DNA of 32,251 nucleotides from a virus, in the IMG/VR virus record IMGVR_UViG_3300035212_000301, positions 1 to 32,251 of that record; one strand, 5' to 3'. How positions within the stretch are numbered: the stretch's first letter is position 1; every line of letters starts with the position of its first letter. Of this stretch, positions 21,261 to 31,162 are shown piece after piece. Both the position numbers and the translations under genes were made by a program. The notes under the pieces are model-generated. The model saw only the letters and a program-made list of their open reading frames with translations. It was not told where the DNA came from and did no database searches.

Positions 21261-23990
21261 TTATTCAACTAGTAGTGCGTTTCCATCAGAGTCAGTAATA
21301 ATGATACCGTCTGGACCAGCCAGCACATTTAATGGTTGTACATCATCAACATTCTTAATTGGGAACTTGAGATATTTATCGCCACTGTAATCTAGTGTTT
21401 GATCAATAATTAATCTATCAACTTCGAAATCAATTAACTTAAAGTCAAATCCATTAAGCTCAATCTTTCTTTTAATTTTATAGCCTTCGCCGGGTAATGC
21501 ATAACAAATTGGCATCGCTTTAATAAATCCTAAAGGTGCTCCAGTTGCCTGTTGAATAGTACTCATAAATCTAGGACGTAAATATTCGTCTACTTTAATA
21601 GTTTCGCCGTATATTTGAACGCTTTCTAGACTCTTTTGCCAGTTTTCAACGCTATTACTGTATAAATTAACCAGTCCCTGATTAATCAAGAAACTGATAT
21701 TATCCGGACTTTTCCCTAATGTATTACTTTGGCTGTCAATAATGTCAACGTAGACAAAGTCGTAAACATAATTTCCTTGAGCGTCTTCTGCAGGAATTGT
21801 CTTGACATCTCCAAAATAGAATCTCTTATTGTAGAAATAATTCTGTAGCCCTAAAACGTATTCAGCTAAGTTTAATCGCTCAATGCCGTACTCTAAAGTC
21901 ATTCGAATATCTTTTTGTAGCCCGAATGCTGGATCCGATGGTCGGTATAATACCTTTGGATCGAATACATCTCTATTGTTAATAAAATCTCTATAGACTT
22001 TTCTTCTATGTCGTGCCATGAACGGTCTCATGTACACGCTGCTAAACGGAGTTGGATCGTTGTCTCCAATAAGAATTGTAAACTCTTGATCAATTGTTGC
22101 CAGTCGATAGGCATTAGTAGCTTCTACTGTAAACGTATATGCACGGTCAAATGTAGTTCCGCCACCATCGATGGTAAATTCTGTAGGTTGGTAGTAATCA
22201 ACTTCAGTAGTTCCACCATAAGGAATTTTCCCCACAATACTTCCGTCATTCTTAAATTCTAAACCTGCAGGTAATTCACCTTGTACAAATCTGTATTGAA
22301 TTCCTAAGTCGGGTAAATTTTCATGTTGTGCTACTACTGATAGCTCACTTTGATATCCTGCTGCAATTGTTCCTACGGTAGAGGTAGTAATCCATTGTAA
22401 ATCAGTGTTTACACTGCCTTGTAGTCTTAATTGAAATACTCTATCGCTTTTACTTTGATCTCCGGTCTTAGGATCAGTTTTAATCATCCTAATAGTAAAT
22501 TTGTAATCTTCACTATATGCAGGTATGTACGGAATTTGTCCGTATAGGTCTCCAGACGTTTCATTTAAATTAAATCCGGGCGGCTTTTGACTCTCACTTC
22601 CAACGAATAGAATAGTATTATCTGGAATGTCGTCTCTTAGTGTAGTGTCATATACTACCGTATCGCCTACAAGTACTGGACTATGTTTAATACCAACTAC
22701 ACAAGTTGAAGTAGTTCCTGTCACTGAACTGATTGTATAAGTAGTATCGTATATTGCATCGGGCACATATGTGTCCAATCTAAGCAATTGTCCAACTTGA
22801 GGCAAGCTAGACAAGCTCTTTAAATGCACCTCACTCATACCAGCACGGTTATACTTAGGTAAGAAGTCTGCACTTTCCCAATCCGTTCCGTTCCACACAT
22901 AGCTAACAGTTTCATCTACTACATTGTACAAATCACCGATGGTATTAACTAACGGTAACTCAGCAAACGTATCAACTACACCTCTTACAGTTACAGGTAA
23001 GCCACTTGGTCCTGTATTGTACTGAGTATCAGCAATAGCTCGTACTTCCGGATTTACACTAATATTATCCCAGATCCAATTAACTGCACCTAGTTCAGGG
23101 TGCGGATCATATGTTTGTATTCTAACAATTTGATAGTTCGCGGCACGACGAATACCCAAGTTCGCCGGACTTAGCCAAGCAGGTGCATACAAGTAACTGT
23201 CGCCTGCTTGAAAACATCTTGCATCTGCTGAAATATACCCAGTGTCTGCACGTAAGCTGTTTACATCAACAACTTGCAATTTAAATAATTTACGACTGCT
23301 ATTAAAACTGTCAGTGGCAGTTACATAGAATTGATAAATTTTCTTAATGTATTTTGGACGATTAGTTTTATTTTCAATAATGAAAGCACTATCATACGGA
23401 TAACGGTCATATTTTTCAGTGTCGTATCCGTTGCCTGAAACTCCAACCGGCTCTTCTTGCACAGTTATTTCATCAATAACGCCAGTTAATCTACCGTCTT
23501 CAGTTAATTTAATCCCTTTGGGTAGTTGCCCGTCTCCGTCTGCAATGTAATATCTTAGTTTCATATTTTCAAACAAGACATTAGCTACAGCAGACAATTG
23601 ATAATCTACAATATGTTCGTTTACTGCAAAACACTCACCACTGGTTCCTACTGCTAGGAATCCGCTAGGAGTTACCCATACTGGATCTTGATTGCTAGTT
23701 ACATCTACTGAAAACGTACGGTCAGCTACACCCTGTGCATTTTTTGCACGAACTACAAATTGACTTCTAATTGTAGAAGGCACGCTCATAGGGTTTCCAA
23801 TAATAAACCCAGTTGTAGTAGTCGACGTAGCAGTAGTTACTAATTGTAAAACCATTCCGTCCGGAAGCTTCCCGCTTATAACACTGAATGTAGATCCAGT
23901 GCCTTCAACTGAAAATGGTATATTAATAGCAGTTCGTTCTGTTAACGTGCCCAGGAACCCCGCATTGGTAATCCATACTGGTGCTGTCAT
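21261..23990 (-). CDS. large virion protein with Ig-like repeats, 909 aa
   Basis: At least four motifs of the 'putative Ig' (He_PIG-like) type are visible: GKLPDGMVL (about 40), GQLPKGIKLTEDGRLTGVI (about 153), KPPGFNLNETSGDLYGQIP (about 467) and GELPAGLEFKNDGSIVGKIP (about 573). Repeated strand starts PVWITNAGFLG, PVWVTPSGFLA and LQWITTSTVG also appear. The last third (from about 655) is not Ig-like. Ig-like domains in phage virions often bind cell-surface carbohydrate weakly. It lies between the fibre genes with 1- to 3-base gaps, so a tail or fibre-attachment protein is likely. Confidence 0.82.
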   Translation of the reverse strand: MTAPVWITNAGFLGTLTERTAINIPFSVEGTGSTFSVISGKLPDGMVLQLVTTATSTTTTGFIIGNPMSVPSTIRSQFVVRAKNAQGVADRTFSVDVTSNQDPVWVTPSGFLAVGTSGECFAVNEHIVDYQLSAVANVLFENMKLRYYIADGDGQLPKGIKLTEDGRLTGVIDEITVQEEPVGVSGNGYDTEKYDRYPYDSAFIIENKTNRPKYIKKIYQFYVTATDSFNSSRKLFKLQVVDVNSLRADTGYISADARCFQAGDSYLYAPAWLSPANLGIRRAANYQIVRIQTYDPHPELGAVNWIWDNISVNPEVRAIADTQYNTGPSGLPVTVRGVVDTFAELPLVNTIGDLYNVVDETVSYVWNGTDWESADFLPKYNRAGMSEVHLKSLSSLPQVGQLLRLDTYVPDAIYDTTYTISSVTGTTSTCVVGIKHSPVLVGDTVVYDTTLRDDIPDNTILFVGSESQKPPGFNLNETSGDLYGQIPYIPAYSEDYKFTIRMIKTDPKTGDQSKSDRVFQLRLQGSVNTDLQWITTSTVGTIAAGYQSELSVVAQHENLPDLGIQYRFVQGELPAGLEFKNDGSIVGKIPYGGTTEVDYYQPTEFTIDGGGTTFDRAYTFTVEATNAYRLATIDQEFTILIGDNDPTPFSSVYMRPFMARHRRKVYRDFINNRDVFDPKVLYRPSDPAFGLQKDIRMTLEYGIERLNLAEYVLGLQNYFYNKRFYFGDVKTIPAEDAQGNYVYDFVYVDIIDSQSNTLGKSPDNISFLINQGLVNLYSNSVENWQKSLESVQIYGETIKVDEYLRPRFMSTIQQATGAPLGFIKAMPICYALPGEGYKIKRKIELNGFDFKLIDFEVDRLIIDQTLDYSGDKYLKFPIKNVDDVQPLNVLAGPDGIIITDSDGNALLVE

Positions 23991-23991
23991 A

Positions 23992-24516
23992 TTATAACCT
24001 AAACAAACTTACTTGAGCACGCCAAGAAATTACATTAGTAGCAGTTAGTCCGGAAACATTATAGGCCTGTACTCTCACTCGATTGTCATAGATTGATGTA
24101 TCTACAATGTCCCAGTTGGCATTATTGGTGCTACCGTTTTCAAATAAGCTCACAATTCCTGTACCTAACACATGACTGGTAGTGCTATTCCAGGTTACCA
24201 TATAGCTACTTCCGGAATCCTGTGTATCAGTAGTTTGGTTCTCTGCTAGAATATCTATGCTAGCACCTCTATATATTCTTTTATCAAATTCAAAAAGTTG
24301 CACAGCCGTAGAGTTGTCGCCCGGTAAGGTAAATGTGCCACCAAATGATTGTAGTTCAATTGCAGGCACTTCACCACTATCGCTGATAACAACAGATGAC
24401 GTACTGGAACTTTGAACTTGTGAAAAGTTTTGATTAATTTTGTGGAATGCTACTCGGAGACTATCACCGTCTCCTTTGTTTGCACTTGTTCCAGTGTTGA
24501 TGTATTGTAATGCCAT
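23992..24516 (-). CDS. short fibre-like virion protein, 174 aa
   Basis: N-terminus YINTGTSANKGDGDSLRVAF then HKINQNFSQVQ. This matches the N-terminal motif of the 2161-aa protein encoded just upstream (IINIGSEPNDGTGDSVYAAF then QKVNSNFTDIY). The rest is Ser/Thr-rich beta structure (ILAENQTTDTQDSGSSYMVT), like a small knob. The ATG overlaps the upstream stop by one base (TAATG). A short fibre or adaptor docking at the same site as the long fibre is a reasonable inference. Confidence 0.78.
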   Translation of the reverse strand: MALQYINTGTSANKGDGDSLRVAFHKINQNFSQVQSSSTSSVVISDSGEVPAIELQSFGGTFTLPGDNSTAVQLFEFDKRIYRGASIDILAENQTTDTQDSGSSYMVTWNSTTSHVLGTGIVSLFENGSTNNANWDIVDTSIYDNRVRVQAYNVSGLTATNVISWRAQVSLFRL

Positions 24517-27500
24517 TAAATTCTCCCTACTACAACTTCAATGACGCCAATTGTTTGACTATCATAATCTTCTAATGCTTTGCCAATTACTGAACCCATT
24601 GCAGGATTCTTTTCAGCAGTTGCAACACCCGGAGCACCACTAGAAATTAACATATCGCCTTTGCGTACTTTACCTACAACTTTACATGGAACACGACCAG
24701 TAAGTGCAATAAAGACGCCACCTTCTAGTTCGGCATTCATTTTGAACGCCGGATTAGTTGCAACCACGCCGGCGATCCTGCGGTCCATGAATTCTACCGC
24801 AGCAGTAACTTCTTTTGCACCGCCAAATACTACAACAGTACCTGGCTCATAATGTGCATCTGGCAAATATTTTTCTGCCAAGTCACCGTATTTTGCATAG
24901 TAAGCAGTGCCATAAACTGTTCCAAACAAGTTATCACTTTGACCAATGTCGCCAGTTCCGTTAGTGCCGCTCTTTGTGATGCTCGGAACAGTCGGAGTAC
25001 CGGTTATGTTACCGCTAAATGTTGCAGTAACGGTCCCTGCACTAAAATTGCCACTACCGTCTCTAAAGACCAGTGTACTTGCACTATTAGAACTTGTACC
25101 GTTTGAAGTAACGGTGAATGTTTGAGTTTCTCCTGTTGTGCTACCGCTTAGACCATATCCGCTAGTTGCACCAGTAGATACATAATCTCCAGTTGTATCA
25201 GTACCTAATGCAACACTATTGTTTGATATAGTAGTCACAATGTTGATACCACCTGCACCAGAGAAACTAGCACTACCAGTAACATCACCGCTAAGTTGAA
25301 TAGTTACCGCAGCATCTAAGCTCTGTGCAGTAGTTGCAGTACCTTGGAATCTGTTCGCATAGACATTAACGTATCGCTTGCCATTTTCACCAATGTCGTA
25401 TGTTAAGTTAGCACTAGGTTCTAACTTTTGAGTAACTAACGTACCTACCATAGTGTCGCCACTGGTATTGATATAGTTTAGGTTAGCCCATTGTCTGTTA
25501 ACAGCATCTTTATCAGCTGCTGGATCGGCCATATTAACAATACGGTTGTCGCCCATCTTGATAGTATCGAGCATTTCTAAAACGCCGCCACGATCTAAGA
25601 ATCCATTACCGATTGGACTGACACCTGCGGTAGTATTGTTTCTGTTTAGGCCTAATCTACTATTAACATATGTTTGTATAGCACGTTCAGTTGGAACGCT
25701 GTTATTACTGTTGCCGCCTAACGTACCGTCTACGCTAAACACCTGTACAAGAGTCTGCCCACGTTTAAAGCTAATGCCATCAACGTTAGTTAAACTAATC
25801 GGAGCACTGATACTCACAGTACCGCGACCTTGGTCTACGCTGAAGAACTTACCAACTTTAAAGTTACCGTCTTGGTCAGTAGTGGCATAGTATACACGAC
25901 CTTTTCCTACCTCTTGAGTTTCTAATGCCGAGTCTGGAGGATTGCTTGGAGGGCCGTATAAATCGTTTGGATACTTACTGTCAGCATAGCCTCCTGTACC
26001 TACGTTCAACATGTCGTGTCCGGTAACACGCATTGTAGAAATACGTACAGTAATATCACCCGGTTGATTAGATGTAATACCTGCTTTTAATGCTGTAGCC
26101 AAAACTTGATGTTGTAATGTAGCACCATCACTAACTCTCTCAACAACAATTTCTCCCCATTCATTATAAGTTTCGTCGCTGTTAATATAATCTGTAATTT
26201 TATACAAATTACCTGCATGACCAAATATATAATAGTAAGGAGTACTTGCAGTTAATCCCGCACCTATCCTTGCCTGATCATCTGCGTCAAGGTCTACAAC
26301 TTTGATCCTGTTATTACCAGTTTCGCCATCTGGGTAAGCTGTTACAGTAGCTGTGGCAGATCCTCCAGTAATCGTGATATTACTAACACTGGTTCCGGCG
26401 TAGCCTGCACCCTGATTAGTTAAAATAACTTTAAAAATTTGTCCACTGCTGTTAGCCTTGCCGTAACCAACTGCCTGTGTTCCGGAGAATGTTAGGCCAG
26501 TACTGTTAGGCCATGTCCATGTTCGGTCAACTCTAATCTGTGTAGAACTAGAATTAACCCAAGTTACATAAGTTGCAGCACCGTTAGGATCAGCACCACC
26601 AGATGTTAAAGTTACACGACTACCTATCATTATAGTGCCGCTTGCACCACTGATAGTAATTAAATCAGTATCTGTTGCAGTGCCATTAACTGATGCAGTT
26701 CCTGCGGTACTTGGTGCAGGAATTGTTGCAGTATAGTTTGTGGTAGTCGAACCAAATCCAGCACCGCCGCTGGTAATTGTTAATTTGCCTAAGCCTTGTC
26801 TGTATAAACCGTTACTCTCAGTCCACGGAGTTAGGTTAATATAGTTGTAAGGAGTATCACTTTCTGCAAGTGCAGTATCTCCGCCAAGGTCTGAATATTT
26901 TAATACACGATATACGTATGTTGGATCTTCGTCTAAAGTCAATACAGTACTAGGACGGCTTAATGTTGCTGCATTTACATCTAATAATTCTTGATTGTAG
27001 TATATGCGTAACGTGGCTTTCTCACCGTTTGCAATAGCTGCCCTTAGTCCCTGTCCTTGCCCGTCATCTAATGATAGAGAATACACGGTACTATCAAATG
27101 TATCTTGTACTGCACTCTTGACATTATAAAGGACAACAGTTCCACTATGGTTAACTTCAAGTTGACTTTGTGCAATAGGTGCATAAGACAACCCAGTTAC
27201 ATACAAGGTTGCATCTTCAGCTTTGTTTGTGTATGTGCCTGCTGCGGTAATTGTGGCAATCTGGCTAGTAGAACGTTTGTTTCTAACTGCAATTGGAACC
27301 TCTGTTGGATCGCTCCCCTCTGACTTAAGACCATTTAGACCGTAGGAAGTAGAACCAGCAATACTACGACATTGAGCACCATTTAAAGAATAGTACGCAC
27401 TATAGCAGTAGTAAGTAAACATGGAAACGTTTTCTACTAAACCGCCGTTAGTTGCAAAAATACCGTAGCCTAAGTCGTTGATCTGTGTGAAGTCGTTAGC

Positions 27501-30500
27501 CAACATACTTCTATTACCAGCTGTGATTAATGTGATCTCGCTTGGTAAAGGATGTGCTGCGGTAACAATGAATCCAGGTTTAACTGTGGCCACATATGCT
27601 AACCCAGTACCAAATGTTACTGCCGGATCTGAATTATAGCCGCTGCCTGCTGTTCCAATAGTAATTGCAGTAATTGTACCATTGCCGTCTACACTGGCCA
27701 CTGTTGCGGCAGCACTTGTACCACCGGAACTTGGGAAATTAATAACTGTGCCAACTGCGTATCCAACACCACCGTCGATAATTTCGTAACCAGTAATTGC
27801 ACCTGAACTATTTCTAGTCCAACTAATTCGAGCACCACCAATAACAATATTTGGGCAACCTTGAGTAGTTCCGAACGTGAATAATCCGTTTGTATACCCT
27901 GATCCTGGGAAGGATACAGAAACACTAGATACATTACCCGAAACTCCAATCACCGCAGTACCTGTTGCATTTAGACCACCTGCCTGTGTCGGAGCACTGA
28001 ATCTTACAGGTACTGTTCCTGCGTTAGCTTTAAATCCTGTAGCAATGTTTCCTGCATTAGTAATAGTGGCAATACCACCTGGACGTAACGGATTTAAGTT
28101 TAAACTACCTGTACCGTTTGTTGGATTAAAGTTACTAACAAAGCTGACTTCGTATGTAACACCGCTATGAACAAAGAAGCAAGGCACTTGGGGACGAATA
28201 TATCCTTCACCAGGCACAACACTCGGACGTCCAATGCTGCCAGTAGTCAATGCTGAATTAATTCTTACTGGATAGCCTGTTCCTGATGCAGTAGTAATGC
28301 TAGCAGGAGTCATCTTAGTATTGCCGGAGAATCCGTCAATAAACATACCACCTGCAAATACGTGCCTGTTCTTGCTCTTAGAGAAGCTAGAAGCAGTTTG
28401 AGTATATGGGGACTTGGCAAGAATTTGACCGTCTGGGTCAAGTACTTTCATGAAGCCGCCGTGTCCTTGACAACTAATATATCGATTAATTGTTGCATCG
28501 TTCATCAAGAACACATCCATTTGATCGTTATACTTGGGAGGATTAAAATCAGGATCGTTGTTGACAATGCGTGAGCAGGCCTGCACTAAGTCTGCTAAGA
28601 TTAAATCAGACCCACTACTAACTAGTGTACCACCAACTGGGTCAGTGAACACTTGATCTTCGACCGCTTGATAAGAAGTAACAGGTTGTTGATTCTTAAT
28701 AATTCGTTGACCAATAGTGTTAATATAGTTAATAGCCGCAACAGTCTCTGCTAGTTGGGATCCTTTAACTACTGCAACATTTCGATAGCTATCGCCTGCA
28801 TTAATAGTTCTATTATTTCCACCGTTAGTTAAATCGTATGCAATTGAATCAACAATAATACCGATGTCTCTTGCACATTTATCTTCATCAAATACAAAAC
28901 TAGGGTATGTAGCATTTAGGAAGCCAATACATTCTGCTTTGATAAATTCTCGGTTGTCTAGTAGAATAGAACCGGCATTATTATAACCACCACTGTTAGT
29001 CTGAGTAGTTAATGTGTTAACTGGACGACTAGCATCTCTTAGGTAATGATATCCGTATTTGAACGGTTCATATATATGCCATGCACCGTAAGCAATAGTA
29101 TTGCCTACTGTATAATTGTAAGCACTCTTTTCAAAATTAACTTCGTTCTGTGCTAGAGAAACTGCAAAAGTATTGCTACTTACGGCTCGAACTTCACCTT
29201 GTGCAGAAACTGCACCGGTAGTTTTGAAAATCTTTCCAATCCAATTGGTGCTAACAACTCCTGCATCTACAGTAACAGTAACAGTTTGTGTAACTGAGTC
29301 ATTATCAGTTGAGCTGATAGTAATACCTGCTGCACTTGCATAATCAGTTGCAGTGTTTAATTGTGTTACAATAATACCGTCAATTTGGGCATCTCTAAAG
29401 AAGTATGTATTAGCCCATTTAGAACTACTAATACCTGGAAGTCTTGTACCTTCTAAAGGTGCAGGTTTAATAACACTTCGGCGGAATTCATCACCACGGA
29501 TAGAACAGTTTTCCGGAACCTTAATTGGGTATTGATCGTTATGCTCACCCGACTCTACCATAATAGTAGATTGATTCTTGTTCTGTTTTTGGCCCCATTG
29601 TAGCTCTTCGTTTAATTCAAAGTCGGCAGCATAGACGTGCCACTTATCATAGTCAACAACATCGCCATTTTGTAATCCGAGACCATCTCTAAACTCAACA
29701 ACAATAGTGTCTCTAACGTTTTGATCGTCGTCTAGTTCTTGAATAATTCGAGAAATATATCCATAGCTTATGACACCGTAACTAGAATTAGTGATGACAA
29801 ATTTGTAACCAATCCAAAAATCTGGAATGTCAATGCTGTCTGCTACGTCTAATAAGAACGCTACTTCGGTAATTTCACCACCACTGGTTACATACGCATT
29901 ATAGCTGAACGGCTCTGGTTCAACTGCCATACGATATGGTTTAGCGTAATCAACTGGAGTAATATCATAGTATTCATAGCCATTCACGTCATCGAGTGTA
30001 ATAGCTTCAACTAGACCTACTGCTTCACTGCTTGCACCAATGATGTAGTTTCCTGGGAAAATACTTTTATTAATAAAGGGATCTGATCCAATATTAAAAC
30101 TAGCTGGATCTAGTGTTAATCTTAAGCGGATACCAAAAGAGCTAGTGTCTAGCAATGTACTAGTGGTTATGTTAGTAACAACAGGATTTGCTGTGCCGTT
30201 ACTCATCGAAACAGTTTTTTGGTACGGTCCTAGTACAATTTGACTTGCTGCAATAAATTGTTCTGCTGCTTCTGCGGCACGATTAACAGTTTTAAATGCA
30301 TAGGCAAAGGCCCGCCCACGTTTATAGCTAGGTAAAGAATACTGATGATCGTCACCACTTAAACTAACAAAGAAGTTTTGGCGACTTGCAAAACCACTGT
30401 TGTCAACAAGTTCGTCAACATATCCTTTGTTAACAATGTGAGTAGAACTTGTAGGACTTACTAATAATTCAACATTATCCCGAATCGTACTCATTCCGTC

Positions 30501-31001
30501 ATATATGCTCTCACTTACACTAGTGTTATCATATCTAGTAATACCGTCACGGTTAACAAAGTTCTCATAAACCCACTTACGACTAACTGCATCCCAATCT
30601 GCATGTGGACCTGTGTTATCCATGTTAATGATACTAAATGCATTCTCACCGCTGATGTCTGCTGCTAGTGTTGGATTCTTATCACTTGATAGGCTAGATG
30701 CAGTATTAACGATCCTGATTTCAGTTGAACTTGTAACAAAGTCAATGTTAATACCTGTGCCAGCTACTAAAATTTTATTAAGAAATTTATTACCTTCTGC
30801 GTTAACTTGTAAAATAGCATTGGGTCTTAATGTGCTAGGAGCTTCCTTTAGTCTTAAAAAGCTGAATCCAGCACCAAAACCTAACAATGTATAGATGTCT
30901 GTAAAGTTAGAGTTAACTTTCTGAAAAGCTGCATAGACGCTGTCGCCTGTTCCATCGTTTGGTTCGCTACCGATATTGATAATCTGTTGATTTAGTGGCA
31001 T
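24516..31001 (-). CDS. giant tail-fibre-like virion protein, 2161 aa
   Basis: The largest gene in the window. N-terminal motif IINIGSEPNDGTGDSVYAAF (about 7-26) is the probable docking segment. The central part resembles the long tail fibres of marine T4-like phages, including NDFTQINDLGYGIFATNGGL (about 1168-1190) and YSAYYSLNGAQCRSIAGSTS, which look like beta-helix rungs. Several GxGY units (GSGYTNG, GVGYAVG, GSGYNSD, GAGFGST, GAGYAGT) occur between about 1035 and 1540. The C-terminus (from about 2041) is a DLAEKY domain with [20 protein letters not shown], also found in the 845-aa protein. It probably forms the host-range-determining fibre. A GAGGAAATT ribosome site and late boxes precede it. 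Confidence 0.86.
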   Translation of the reverse strand: MPLNQQIINIGSEPNDGTGDSVYAAFQKVNSNFTDIYTLLGFGAGFSFLRLKEAPSTLRPNAILQVNAEGNKFLNKILVAGTGINIDFVTSSTEIRIVNTASSLSSDKNPTLAADISGENAFSIINMDNTGPHADWDAVSRKWVYENFVNRDGITRYDNTSVSESIYDGMSTIRDNVELLVSPTSSTHIVNKGYVDELVDNSGFASRQNFFVSLSGDDHQYSLPSYKRGRAFAYAFKTVNRAAEAAEQFIAASQIVLGPYQKTVSMSNGTANPVVTNITTSTLLDTSSFGIRLRLTLDPASFNIGSDPFINKSIFPGNYIIGASSEAVGLVEAITLDDVNGYEYYDITPVDYAKPYRMAVEPEPFSYNAYVTSGGEITEVAFLLDVADSIDIPDFWIGYKFVITNSSYGVISYGYISRIIQELDDDQNVRDTIVVEFRDGLGLQNGDVVDYDKWHVYAADFELNEELQWGQKQNKNQSTIMVESGEHNDQYPIKVPENCSIRGDEFRRSVIKPAPLEGTRLPGISSSKWANTYFFRDAQIDGIIVTQLNTATDYASAAGITISSTDNDSVTQTVTVTVDAGVVSTNWIGKIFKTTGAVSAQGEVRAVSSNTFAVSLAQNEVNFEKSAYNYTVGNTIAYGAWHIYEPFKYGYHYLRDASRPVNTLTTQTNSGGYNNAGSILLDNREFIKAECIGFLNATYPSFVFDEDKCARDIGIIVDSIAYDLTNGGNNRTINAGDSYRNVAVVKGSQLAETVAAINYINTIGQRIIKNQQPVTSYQAVEDQVFTDPVGGTLVSSGSDLILADLVQACSRIVNNDPDFNPPKYNDQMDVFLMNDATINRYISCQGHGGFMKVLDPDGQILAKSPYTQTASSFSKSKNRHVFAGGMFIDGFSGNTKMTPASITTASGTGYPVRINSALTTGSIGRPSVVPGEGYIRPQVPCFFVHSGVTYEVSFVSNFNPTNGTGSLNLNPLRPGGIATITNAGNIATGFKANAGTVPVRFSAPTQAGGLNATGTAVIGVSGNVSSVSVSFPGSGYTNGLFTFGTTQGCPNIVIGGARISWTRNSSGAITGYEIIDGGVGYAVGTVINFPSSGGTSAAATVASVDGNGTITAITIGTAGSGYNSDPAVTFGTGLAYVATVKPGFIVTAAHPLPSEITLITAGNRSMLANDFTQINDLGYGIFATNGGLVENVSMFTYYCYSAYYSLNGAQCRSIAGSTSYGLNGLKSEGSDPTEVPIAVRNKRSTSQIATITAAGTYTNKAEDATLYVTGLSYAPIAQSQLEVNHSGTVVLYNVKSAVQDTFDSTVYSLSLDDGQGQGLRAAIANGEKATLRIYYNQELLDVNAATLSRPSTVLTLDEDPTYVYRVLKYSDLGGDTALAESDTPYNYINLTPWTESNGLYRQGLGKLTITSGGAGFGSTTTNYTATIPAPSTAGTASVNGTATDTDLITISGASGTIMIGSRVTLTSGGADPNGAATYVTWVNSSSTQIRVDRTWTWPNSTGLTFSGTQAVGYGKANSSGQIFKVILTNQGAGYAGTSVSNITITGGSATATVTAYPDGETGNNRIKVVDLDADDQARIGAGLTASTPYYYIFGHAGNLYKITDYINSDETYNEWGEIVVERVSDGATLQHQVLATALKAGITSNQPGDITVRISTMRVTGHDMLNVGTGGYADSKYPNDLYGPPSNPPDSALETQEVGKGRVYYATTDQDGNFKVGKFFSVDQGRGTVSISAPISLTNVDGISFKRGQTLVQVFSVDGTLGGNSNNSVPTERAIQTYVNSRLGLNRNNTTAGVSPIGNGFLDRGGVLEMLDTIKMGDNRIVNMADPAADKDAVNRQWANLNYINTSGDTMVGTLVTQKLEPSANLTYDIGENGKRYVNVYANRFQGTATTAQSLDAAVTIQLSGDVTGSASFSGAGGINIVTTISNNSVALGTDTTGDYVSTGATSGYGLSGSTTGETQTFTVTSNGTSSNSASTLVFRDGSGNFSAGTVTATFSGNITGTPTVPSITKSGTNGTGDIGQSDNLFGTVYGTAYYAKYGDLAEKYLPDAHYEPGTVVVFGGAKEVTAAVEFMDRRIAGVVATNPAFKMNAELEGGVFIALTGRVPCKVVGKVRKGDMLISSGAPGVATAEKNPAMGSVIGKALEDYDSQTIGVIEVVVGRI

Positions 31002-31022
31002 AATTTCCTCTGTACTACACCA

Positions 31023-31030
31023 TATTTATT
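31023..31030 (-). promoter_or_regulatory. candidate late promoter for the fibre operon (AATAAATA)
   Basis: Minus-strand AATAAATA ends 22 bases before the ATG of the 2161-aa gene, giving a leader of about 14 bases that holds the GAGGAA site. Position matches the late box before 5518. Confidence 0.65.
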
Positions 31031-31074
31031 CTGGTAAAATTCTGTCAAAATAACAGCAGGTAGTATTCTACAAG

Positions 31075-31082
31075 TATTTATT
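31075..31082 (-). promoter_or_regulatory. second candidate late box upstream of the fibre operon (AATAAATA)
   Basis: Another minus-strand AATAAATA 74 bases upstream of the fibre start. It may be a tandem late promoter or chance in AT-rich intergenic DNA. Confidence 0.35.
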
Positions 31083-31121
31083 TTAAGTTACTCAAAGGGT
31101 GTTAAATGAAATTCCTGTAAT

Positions 31122-31129
31122 AGTAAATA
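31122..31129 (+). promoter_or_regulatory. candidate promoter box AGTAAATA upstream of the H1-like gene
   Basis: The same 8-mer, and almost the same distance to the start codon (34 bases), as at phoH (33 bases). A small hairpin (AAAGTAT 31129-31135 with ATACTTT 31143-31149) follows, just before the AAGGAG ribosome site at 31151-31156. Confidence 0.45.
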
Positions 31130-31162
31130 AAGTATCGAGTTAATACTTTTAAGGAGATATCG

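Noticed and set aside
21373-21380. GATAAATA late box inside the 909-aa gene
   Set aside because: Deep in coding sequence and over 100 bases from the next start; explained by codons for GDKYLK. Chance match expected at this AT content.
12736-31001. Diversity-generating retroelement acting on the fibre genes
   Set aside because: No reverse transcriptase gene and no template/variable repeat pair was seen in the window.
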